From contig OX359189.1 in NCBI GenBank assembly GCA_947172415.1, positions 2,502,501-2,566,500 on the forward strand: a stretch of 64,000 nt of DNA, given 5' to 3'. The notes under the pieces are model-generated. The model worked only from the letters and a program-made list of their open reading frames with translations, was not told where the DNA came from and did no database searches. This DNA is from Chondrosia reniformis (lineage: Eukaryota > Porifera > Demospongiae > Chondrillida > Chondrillidae). This document shows, piece after piece, positions 12,173-22,200 of this stretch. How positions within the stretch are numbered: position 1 is the stretch's first letter; each line of letters starts with the position of its first letter. The position numbers and the translations under genes were made by a program.

Positions 12173-12207
<35 letters not shown>
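12173..12207. repeat. (TTA)n microsatellite
   Basis: About ten TTA units directly at the end of duplicated block 1; an (ATA)n run follows at 12299-12313, just before the foldback element. Confidence 0.9.
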
Positions 12208-12313
12208 GAGTACAATAAATTAGTAAAACGGGGAAATATACTAACACCAGAAATTAAAATACAACCTTAACGTAAAATTTAAATTTTACAATGGATAAAT
12301 AATAATAATAATA

Positions 12314-12563
12314 ACTAGAAATATTAAAAATTTTCTACAAAAATAGTGAAGATGTAGGGATGGCATAAAAAGTAGAGAAACAAGAAAGGGATGTTACACA
12401 GTGAAGCATTAGCTGTGCATGAATCATACAACACCCTTGCTTGTAGGATTCATGTATAGCTAATGCTTCACTGTGTGACATCCCTTTCTTGTTTCTCCAC
12501 TTTTTATGCCATCCCTACATCTTCACTATTTTTGTAGAAAATTTTTAATATTTCTAGTTTCTG
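12314..12563. mobile_element. Near-perfect foldback element (snapback MITE)
   Basis: Arms of about 105-110 bp start AACTAGAAATATTAAAAATT and end AATTTTTAATATTTCTAGTT. They enclose a short loop around CATACAACACCCTTGC. Inner arm sequences CACAGTGAAGCATTAGCT and AGCTAATGCTTCACTGTG also pair. Arm identity is very high, so the insertion is young or maintained. No coding capacity. It would form a long hairpin when transcribed. Confidence 0.9.
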
Positions 12564-12638
12564 TATTTTTTATGGAGCATGGGCTAGGAATTAGATTCAT
12601 ATAATTAAAATCATTTTGGTTTCGCAATCTTCGACTGA

Positions 12639-12864
12639 TTATGACGTCATTAAAATGGCGACTTTATTGAGGCCTTGACTCTAGGGTCATGAAAACCGTC
12701 ATGCTCAATAATAGCGTTATCGCTCTCGCTTCTACAAAAGAATACAGCTCGGAAAATTTGCAGTAGTTTCGTGTAACAATTAGTCCAAAAGCTTATATAG
12801 TTTTTTAGTTATGGCTGACGAAGAAGAAGAAGAATATGAAGAAGACGAAAATGGGAATTTTTAA
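12639..12864 (+). other. CRE-like promoter and 17-codon acidic micro-ORF
   Basis: ATGACGTCAT (full CRE palindrome) at about 12639, a TATATAG motif at 12794-12800, and ATG at 12811 followed by MADEEEEEYEEDENGNF and stop at 12862-12864. It looks like a promoter plus the start of a gene, but nothing downstream continues it. It may be the 5' end of an element or of a lost gene. Confidence 0.25.
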
Positions 12865-13038
12865 GGTTTATTATTTCGCCAGCGGGACATATTCGCTTGC
12901 TTTTAAGGTCTATTTAGAGTATGTATATTGTATATTTAGCCATACATAGCCTTGTTTTGTCGATTTTCGGCCTATTTCGGGATTTCGCTCCTATACCAAT
13001 GTATGGGGAAAACGAAAAAAACCGTGTCATCCCTACAT

Positions 13039-13060
13039 AGGGAGTACTACCGTACTCCCT
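13039..13060. repeat. Short perfect hairpin
   Basis: AGGGAGTAC and GTACTCCCT flank TACC. It lies between the micro-ORF region and the LINE remnant and could mark an element end. Confidence 0.5.
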
Positions 13061-13079
13061 GATAATAACAATAATCACA

Positions 13080-13712
13080 CTAAACCATAAACTCAATGTT
13101 GACTGCTGCACTGTTAGGGAGGGATGCAATTACCAATGTAGCATTCCCAACCTGGATGGCAACGGAAATCCTCTGCATTAGGAAGGCATGTGACTTTGGT
13201 TCTCCAGTCACCATCCTGAGACGCTTGCTAAGCTCCCTCAGAAAAGCCCTGGCCTTGGGACCTATAGAGCCACATGTCTCCATAGCTACTGGCTGGAATC
13301 GATAGATGCTGTCGAGGTGAGCATACTTCTTGGCCTTTTCCTCTTCAGCATGAGAGGCAGCCCCTCCTGGCTCTATGGCAGCTCTCCGGGAGTGTGATTG
13401 ACAAAAAGTGTCAATACATGTGGCATCCCATACTAAGTACTTTCCCTGTTCCCAGGGGACCATGGTCATTCCATCAGGGCGATTCCCGTCTGACCGGTGA
13501 AGCCCAGAAGGTTCCAGCCACGACGGGATTTTCGCAGCTGTGAGAGCATGTTGGATGATGTTGTTCACTGCGTTATGGCGCGGAAATCTTCCTTGGCTGA
13601 ACCTACAACTTAGACCATGCCTGGCAAATTTATCTGGGGGGATAGAATTTACTGTGACACCGGTTCCGCGTTTTAGAGAGAGCCCTGGTTGCCATACTTT
13701 ACGAATAGTCAC
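13080..13712 (-). mobile_element. LINE ORF2 C-terminal remnant
   Basis: An open frame of 210 codons contains ARHGLSCRFSQGR, RPDGMTMVPWEQGKYLVWD, GPKARAFLRELSKRL and HAFLMQRISVAIQ. I recognise these as the conserved domain that follows reverse transcriptase in a group of invertebrate non-LTR retrotransposons. The reverse transcriptase itself is missing. The first 15-20 codons of the frame run into duplicated block 2, so the retroelement part ends near 13660. It is a 5'-truncated fossil wedged against the duplication boundary. Confidence 0.65.
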
Positions 13713-15440
13713 AACGAATCACGCATGAACACTTTCACATTCTGATATAATATTGGCATGTAAATACTAATTTGTGTCTTTCTTGATGAAGGCAGCCACT
13801 AACATTCCAAAATATGTAGGTGCAAGCCGGCACAGAAGGTGTGAATCATACGTAGCTCTCCCCTCAACCTCAGCTGACAGTATGCCATGCAGGATACAAA
13901 GCCCATAGATACCACATGAGTATTTTTCCATGTTAGTAGGTTTCTGTAGCCACTGCTCAGCAACTCTATATGTAGTTTTATCCCACATGGCTGAGCGCTT
14001 CTCTGTAGTCTTAGATGGTTGGGCCAAATCACCTAAATCAAGTGGAGTACATTGCACCCAGTGCTCAATATTCAAATCAAAGGTGAGCGCCGTTGCAGAT
14101 GGGGGGAGAGCCCATCTTGGATCTGGGAGGTACAAGGAGAGGTTGCAGTCTGTCTCGTGGTTATGGGAAAGGTCACCACTGGCAATATACAGCACACGTT
14201 TTTGTAAGCTATTGAGAAATCGTGCAATGGACTTTCCAAATTTGATAAGTTCGGATAAAGGCTCTTGGTCTCTCGGCCGTTCAGAGATTGAGTTACTGAA
14301 AATAACTACCCTCAAGCCAGCACTCGTGAGATCCCGAAAGAACCACAGAGGAACGACCTCGCCCCATCGAAGCGGTGCTTCGCATTTAGTACCAAACGCC
14401 GTGATTCCATTAGCAGGGATGTTGTCTCTCTGCAAATGTTCAATAAATGCTTTCGCCAGATCTGAGTCCAAAGTAACATTGACATCGTACTCCTTCCACT
14501 GCCCCATCCATTCCGCGTTTCCTTTAGCTCTGGAATTTAAGTAAATGGCAAAACTGTTCCTAAAGGACATTCCGTGCGGCGTGTTGAGGAAGATGACCTC
14601 TGGTCTCGTTGCTTTGGCCATTTCGGCTGCCTCGCGAAATGCTCTGAACACGGCCCGAAAGTCCTTCTTTAGCGTATTCGGCAGTGCCTGTATGCGATCG
14701 GCTGTTGCTGTTAATTCCTCTCCTCCGTCGAAAACCATGGGCCCATGAGGGAGAGCCAAGCTACTGACAATCGGCATTATGAAGGTCGGATCAAAGATTT
14801 TTCCAATTGGGATTCACTCGGGATCACCTATATACTCACCATTGATTTATATACCGTAGAGCTACAATTGTACGCGCGCAGAAATTTTTTGGAAAATTTG
14901 CATGGCCTCTAACAAATTTATGTGCTTTTTATTTATGCATGTTTTTTGTCTATCAAGATTAAGCAACATATTTTATTAATGCGCGCCATAAACAGATCAA
15001 GAGAGAGTGGGTTGTTCATATCTCAATATTGAGTATGTGGCTCAGGGTAGCAGTCTATCACCTGTATACCGGCTGTGGATGTCCCAGATTATGTAATTAC
15101 TGACAACAAATCAATACACATGCAATGCTTTAAGAGAAACCTTACAATGGGTGTTTCCACTTTAGTGACTTCCACATAAGGTTCTTTATTTCTTATATAT
15201 ATATTATAGGTTTCTATAAGAATTCACAGACACGGAAATGAGTCTTATTTATTATAGTTCACCTGCTACAACTATGTTCTCTTGTTCTGTGTGGGTCAAT
15301 TGCCATTAAGTAAAAGGACAAGTGCTTTGTGAGGTAGGAACAAGCTATTGGCAGCTGCTAGGGAGATTATGTCATGGTTACACACCTAGCTGTATATACT
15401 ATGCATGTAGAAAATATGGTGTATATTATTTTTATTATTA
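13663..15440. repeat. Duplicated block, copy 2
   Basis: Direct repeat of 10409-12185. A small insertion (TTACACACC) near 15376 and loss of a short stretch near 14888 are visible differences. The unit length is almost unchanged. Confidence 0.85.
13767..14777 (-). CDS. LigB-type (class III) extradiol dioxygenase-like protein, copy 2
   Basis: Intronless, 336 codons, differing from copy 1 at about 26 positions by hand alignment, including a two-residue insertion (SNSISERPRD against SNSERRTDK). All the presumed metal and active-site motifs (LPHG, NTPHG, EVVPLWFF, GDLSH) are unchanged. Most changes fall in loops, and the frame is fully open, so both copies are probably functional. The start at 14777 corresponds to Met2 of copy 1. 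TATA and CCAAT motifs are kept upstream. Expression divergence between the copies is possible but cannot be seen. Confidence 0.85.
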   Translation of the reverse strand: MPIVSSLALPHGPMVFDGGEELTATADRIQALPNTLKKDFRAVFRAFREAAEMAKATRPEVIFLNTPHGMSFRNSFAIYLNSRAKGNAEWMGQWKEYDVNVTLDSDLAKAFIEHLQRDNIPANGITAFGTKCEAPLRWGEVVPLWFFRDLTSAGLRVVIFSNSISERPRDQEPLSELIKFGKSIARFLNSLQKRVLYIASGDLSHNHETDCNLSLYLPDPRWALPPSATALTFDLNIEHWVQCTPLDLGDLAQPSKTTEKRSAMWDKTTYRVAEQWLQKPTNMEKYSCGIYGLCILHGILSAEVEGRATYDSHLLCRLAPTYFGMLVAAFIKKDTN

Positions 15441-16204
15441 CTAATTTTCCACATGCTCACCAGCACTATAGGGCCAAACTGCCCTATGAGGCACAAAACA
15501 ACACAATAACAAACATGTCCTAGTGATACAATAATACATAACCATATACTTAACTCAATAGTCATGCAGTTCAGCAACAACAAAAAAGGAGGCAATTGCT
15601 TCATTTATAAGGTAAGGTAAGAGAGGCTGGCATTCGGTGCACCACGCATTACACTCAAACAACCAATTGGTAACATGCTCCACCTTCCCTGCCTGACACT
15701 CCCAACATGTCCTCTCCTCTCCCTGAAGCCCCCGCCCACCGTCCACTCTCAATCATGAGGGGGGCTGTCCCACCTCTCAACAACATCATCACTCATGACT
15801 CTTGCTGGCCACATCCAAGCACTGTGATTTATCACCATTCTCCTTAAGTAGCCACAAAATAACCAACTTCGGTTTGGTGTGCTAAGCTCACATGACCATT
15901 CCTCTTCACTCATCCTCCTCGCACAATATATTATAGCTACTCACCACACAAAGTATAGCCACAAGGGGGGCCAACTCATACATGTACAGAAGATCTATAT
16001 ATCAGATGTCAATGGTGCCATCAAGACACAACTAGTATACCCTTACATTCTTATTGCTTTAGAAGTGTATATTGTCGTGATCAGTGACAATAGACAATCT
16101 GGCATTTATATACACTTTTGCCGAGTATTTTGTGCCATGACCCAGTATTATAGATATTCAAAAAACCACAGTTGTGGTCGGCTTCCTGTTTGATCTGGTT
16201 CAAG
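15441..16204 (-). mobile_element. Possible LINE 3' remnant and otherwise empty gap
   Basis: Minus-strand translation near 15700-15600 gives RTCWECQAGKVEHVTNWLFE with further cysteines, like the C-terminal CxxC...H...C zinc-binding segment of LINE ORF2. A second open piece lies at 15900-15770 in another frame. Both are short and decayed. The rest of the gap to the CBS gene shows nothing recognisable. Confidence 0.4.
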
Positions 16205-19200
16205 ATGGCGGACACAACTAACAACGGTAACCCAACTGGTATGCCAGAAGGCTACATCCCTCCTGATGTTGCTCCGAAATGTACCTGGAGTCTCGGGAAA
16301 AGGCCAAGTGACTCAGTTCATCACCACGAAGATCCAAGGTAATATTGATGGGCATCAATACCCACAAAATGTTTAGACATTAATATTGTTTCTTTGTTTC
16401 TTTAAATTTGAAAGGCATACATACTATGGCAATGTCTTGCTATCCATTTGCGTACTGTATTATTGGTATTTTTCTATAACCTATAATGATTACGTAAATC
16501 CAATAACTATAAATGACGATTCTTCCGTACTTGATAGCGAGAAGCTGCCCCGAACTGAGATTCTTCCAAACGCTTTGCATTGCATTGGTCAGACGCCCAT
16601 GGTGAGATTAGATAAGATCGCAAAGAAGGAAGGCTTAAAGTGTGAACTGTGTAAGTTGTAAAACACATTGTCAGTTGAACATTCTTGTACATTTACCACT
16701 GCACATAGGCCCACCATGGTATATATTATACGTACATTATTGTTGTAACGATGTGGGGTGTGTGGTGTGGGTGTGTGATGGGTTCATAATAAGCATTGTG
16801 GTTCTAGTGAGCCTTGGCATTCTGATAAAGGCCAAAGGTGGAATGTGGCAGAGGGTCAATAAAGCAAGGATACTTGGATGTACACATAATTGGGCATGAC
16901 AGTAGGTATGGTAGCTGATTATGATAAACCCTACATTTAGTTTATGAGGTTCAGATTTTGTAATGTGTCACTTCTCTGGGAATTCACACTAAAAGGAAGT
17001 TAAGCGAGTTACATAGTTTATTGAGAATGATGTTGTCATATCTCCATCTATCTGGTCACAGCAGTTCTGCACTCCATTACAAGGCACACAAAGGAAGTGC
17101 GAAATGTTCTATAGTCTAGTCACTTATTTACATCTACAACAAATTGTTAAAAAACATAACTGATGAAAAATCTAATACCTACATGCTATGCCTACTCTTT
17201 AGAGAAGCCTACTCTTTAGAGAAGCCTACTCTTTAGAGAGGCCTACTCTTTAGAGAAGCCTACTCTTTAGAGAAGCCTACTCTTTAGAGAAGCCTACTCT
17301 TTAGAGAAGCCTACTCTTTAGAGAAGCCTACTCTTTAGAGAAGCCTATAGGGAACTAAGCCTGGAAAGAGCTTTGGATGAAGATACAGGTCCTGGAGATT
17401 TTTCTTTTCTTTCTTCTTCTTCTCCACTGGGCCATGCATGATGCATTATATATATGCATTGCAAGTTAATATACCTATATGCTTTAGTTTAATTGTAAGC
17501 TTTCAATAGATATTTTTCCAGATATTTGTAAAGTAAACAATTTTCAGTAATGGAGTCATGTAATAGCTAGGAAAATAAAACACAAAATGAGGACCACAAG
17601 TAAATAGTGCGGATACTCTTATAGTCATCCTCAGTGTGTGTCTCTGTGCAACTAGCTAGTTATGGCCACATACGTAGCTGGAATTATTGATAAAATTTAA
17701 AGGTCTAATAATTATAGGTACGTTTGGATGGAAGTAGGTACTATGTAAGTACTAAATGATTATATTTTTCTCTCATGTTTCCTATGCAATGAGGGAGTAA
17801 AGCAGATATACATTATGACTATGTGTTGCTTGCATGGAGTTCCTCTTCATTCATATATTTTTACACTCAGTGGCCAAGTGTGAATTCTTCAACGCTGGAG
17901 GATCTGTGAAGGATCGCATCGGACTGAGAATGGTAGAGGAAGCTGAGAGATCTGGCCAATTGAAGGATGGTGATACTATCATAGAACCAACGTCAGGAAA
18001 CACAGGTCAGTCTCTTGCTACACAAGACCACCTTCCATCACATTAGTGATACAAGATCTCACTGATAAACAGATAATTAATTAGTTTGTTTTTCAATTGA
18101 TTTTTAAGATGGAGGCATAAATGGTACATTGTTGTGACAATTGTAGTCCAGTAACAGAGCCCTTTTGTGGTCAGAGTATCACTAATATCCTGTATGTATG
18201 CATTGTACCAATCCAGCCACCAATATTGGATCAATTTAGCACCTGGTACCATGTAAGTATGTACTTATCACTTGTGGTGATTCTATTTAACTGTACCACT
18301 AGGTATTGGACTGGCCCTGGCTGCTGCTGTGAAGGGATACAAGTGTGTAATTGTAATGCCAGAGAAGATGAGTGGAGAGAAGGTAGCTGTTCTGAGGGCT
18401 CTTGGGGCAGAGATAAGGAGAACACCCACCTCAGCTTCCTTCAATTCACCAGGTAAGTACCCACCTCTCCGCTTCCTAATCGCTTCCTAATCACTTCCTA
18501 ATCGCTTCCTCTCCGCTTCCTCTCCAGATTGTAATCCATTTATTAGCAGGAGTGTTACTATTGTTTTCACATGTATTTTAGAGTCCCACATTGGGTTGTC
18601 ATGGAGACTGAAGAATATGATCCCAAACTCGCATATCCTGGACCAATATCGCAATGCTGGTAACCCTCTGGCACACTATGATACCACGGCCGAGGAGATC
18701 ATACAGCAGTGTGGAGGTGAGGGATCAGATACGAACAGTACCTGTCTGACTAAAATTGAATTGTGTGGTCCACCTGAGCTGTGTGTGGTCAACCTGAGCT
18801 GTGTGTGGTCAACCTGAGCTGTGTGTGGTCAACCTGAGCTGTGTGTGGTCAACCTGAGTTGTCTGTGGTCAACCTGAGTTGTGTGTGGTCAACCTGAGTT
18901 GTGTGTGGTCAACCTGCATGAGCTGTGTGTGGTCAACCTGAGTTGTGTGTGGTCAACCTGAGCTGTGTGTGGTCAACCTGAGCTGTGTGTGGTCAACCTG
19001 CATGAGTTGTGTGTGGTCGACCTGAGCTGTGTGTGGTCAACCTGAGTTGTGTGTGGTCAACCTGAGTTGTGTGTGGTCGACCTGAGTTGTGTGTGGTCAA
19101 CCTGCATGAGTTGTGTGTGGTCGACCTGAGCTGTGTGTGGTCAACCTGAGCTGTGTGTGGTCAACCTGAGCTGTGTGTGGTCAACCTGAGCTGTGTGTGG

Positions 19201-22200
19201 TCAACCTGAGCTGTGTGTGGTCAACCTGAGCTGTGTGTGGTCAACCTGAGCTGTGTGTGGTCAACCTGCATGAGTTGTGTGTGGTCGACCTGAGCTGTGT
19301 GTGGTCAACCTGAGTTGTGTGTGGTCAACCTGCATGAGTTGTGTGTGGTCAACCTGAGCTGTGTGTGGTCAACCTGAGTTGTGTGTGGTCGACCTGAGCT
19401 GTGTGTGGTCGACCTGAGCTGTGTGTGGTCGACCTGAGCTGTGTGTGGTCAACCTGAGTTGTGTGTGGTCAACCTGAGCTGTGTGTGGTCAACCTGAGTT
19501 GTGTGTGGTCAACCTGCATGAGTTGTGTGTGGTCAACCTGAGCTGTGTGTGGTCAACCTGAGTTGTGTGTGGTCGACCTGAGCTGTGTGTGGTCGACCTG
19601 AGCTGTGTGTGGTCGACCTGAGTTGTGTGTGGTCAACCTGCATGAGTTGTGTGTGGTCAACCTGAGCTGTGTGTGGTCAACCTGAGCTGTGTGTGGTCAA
19701 CCTGAGCTGTGTGTGGTCGACCTGAGCTGTGTGTGGTCAACCTGCATGAGTTGTGTGTGGTCAACCTGAGCTGTGTGTGGTCAACCTGAGCTGTGTGTGG
19801 TCAACCTGAGCTGTGTGTGGTCAACCTGCATGAGTTGTGTGTGGTCGACCTGAGCTGTGTGTGGTCGACCTGAGTTGTGTGTGGTCGACCTGAGCTGTGT
19901 GTGGTCGACCTGAGCTGTGTGTGGTCAACCTGAGTTGTGTGTGGTCAACCTGAGTTGTGTGTGGTCAACCTGAGTTGTGTGTGGTCAACCTGAGTTGTGT
20001 GTGGTCAACCTGAGTTGTGTGTGGTCAACCTGAGCTGTGTGTGGTCAACCTGAGTTGTGTGTGGTCAACCTGCATGAGTTGTGTGTGGTCAACCTGAGCT
20101 GTGTGTGGTCAACCTGAGCTGTGTGTGGTCAACCTGAGCTGTGTGTGGTCAACCTGAGCTGTGTGTGGTCAACCTGAGCTGTGTGTGGTCAACCTGAGCT
20201 GTGTGTGGTCAACCTGCATGAGTTGTGTGTGGTCGACCTGAGCTGTGTGTGGTCGACCTGAGCTGTGTGTGGTCGACCTGAGCTGTGTGTGGTCAACCTG
20301 AGCTGTGTGTGGTCAACCTGAGCTGTGTGTGGTCAACCTGAGCTGTGTGTGGTCAACCTGAGCTGTGTGTGGTCAACCTGAGCTGTGTGTGGTCAACCTG
20401 CATGAGTTGTGTGTGGTCAACCTGAGCTGTGTGTGGTCAACCTGAGTTGTGTGTGGTCGACCTGAGCTGTGTGTGGTCAACCTGAGCTGTGTGTGGTCAA
20501 CCTGAGCTGTGTGTGGTCAACCTGCATGAGCTGTGTGTGGTCAACCTGAGTTGTGTGTGGTCAACCTGAGCTGTGTGTGGTCAACCTGAGCTGTGTGTGG
20601 TCAACCTGAGTTATAAATTTTTAGTACATTAACTTTTATAAGAAAATTTAGTTATACTTGCATAAATAAATTTGCTTCAATTAACTCTTTGATATTTATA
20701 TTCATGCTTCACTGTACTAACCTCTTTAATTAGGAAAAGTTGATATGGTAATTTGTGGAACTGGTACTGGAGGCACAGCAGCCGGTGTTGGTAGAAAAAT
20801 GAAGGAAAAGATTCCGGATTGTCAGGTCTGCTATGCCATCACATGTACATATGTACAAAACATGCATATAACAATTATCTTTTCTTTTCTAATAAGGTTG
20901 TAGGAGTGGATCCCAAAGGATCCATTCTAGCTCTTCCTACAGAAGTCAACGAGACTGATGTCACATCCTATCATGTGAGAGTCATGTGATTTCCTGAAAA
21001 TTACAAAATGTTGCCTTTCAAGTTTTCATCCTTACACAATAGCAAGCTATACATAGTTAACTGCATACATATATATATCATCATGTTTTAGCCAGCATAC
21101 AGCATAAATTAGATGATAAGGATTTCTTCTAACCAAACTTATCTTCAATCACTGAAAAAGCCCCCCTGGGTAAAAACATCCGAATCCTAAAGTGTAAACT
21201 GCAGTGACTCAGGGGGGTGGATAGCCAAACTTGGTCCTATTAGAGAGCTGGCTGCATTATAGAAAACCTTATGTACAGTCCATTATACAATTTCTGCTTT
21301 AAGATCCATCTTCAATCACTGAAGATGGTGGTCACATCCATAATTCTGATGTGATCACTTACACAATTTTACTGTATAGAGGACATTTATCCTACCAATT
21401 AAGTGTAATAAGTCATATGTTGCTATATGTGCATACCCACCTACGTAGGTGGAAGGGACGGGATATGATTTCATTCCAACAGTCTTTGATCGCTCTGTGA
21501 TTGACAAGTGGTACAAGTCAGATGATGACGAGTCATTCCATTATGCACGAATGCTAATTAAGGAGGAAGGATTGCTTTGTGGTCAGTTAGAGCATTTAGA
21601 ATATAAGAATATATAAACAGACAAAATCACTGTTCATCACATAAGTGTGGGGCTTGCTCAGGATTGCCCCATTAAACAGTAGGACAACTCCTTCTCTGAA
21701 CAGTAGAAATGAAGTTTTGTCTTTTTGAAGTTATGATCAGTTGTAGTGTTCCTCATTGTGTTCAAAGGGTCTGTGCCTCTTCTTGTTCTTAATGTTAGGG
21801 GGTAGCAGTGGTTCGGCTGTAGCAGCTGCCATCAAGCTCGCCAAGGACCTGAAACCAGGACAGAAATGTGTTGTTGTACTACCAGATTCCATCAGAAACT
21901 ACTTGTAAGTCAAATATGTGTATGTTGTTTAATATAGTTGTGGAGTTTATCGGATTAAGCAACCTCAATTAATTTTTTATTCTGATGGTTATACATAAAG
22001 AAATGGTTTCTAATATATCAGAAATTTATGCAAAGCTTCATAGAGGGGAAGTAGGGGATTCCCCTCTCCTAGACAGACTGTCTTCTCTCCTGGTATGAGT
22101 ATATGGACTTAGGGTAACCCCCTAAAAATTATTACATCTAGATCAGTGATGCAGTAAATCAACTATCATCATAGCCTTGCACAGGCTGCTTAGTGCAATT

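Larger units (their letters stand above)
10409..12185. repeat. Duplicated block, copy 1
   Basis: From CCGCGTTTTA near 10412 to GGTGTATAATT near 12172 this matches 13663-15440 with few changes, including the 3' flank, the dioxygenase gene, its promoter and about 600 bp further upstream. Both copies are in the same orientation. Confidence 0.85.

Noticed and set aside
13930-14544. Plus-strand 204-codon frame
   Set aside because: Antisense shadow of dioxygenase copy 2, with no homology of its own.
18760-20611. CRISPR-like array
   Set aside because: Units are contiguous with no unique spacers, and the context is a eukaryotic intron.
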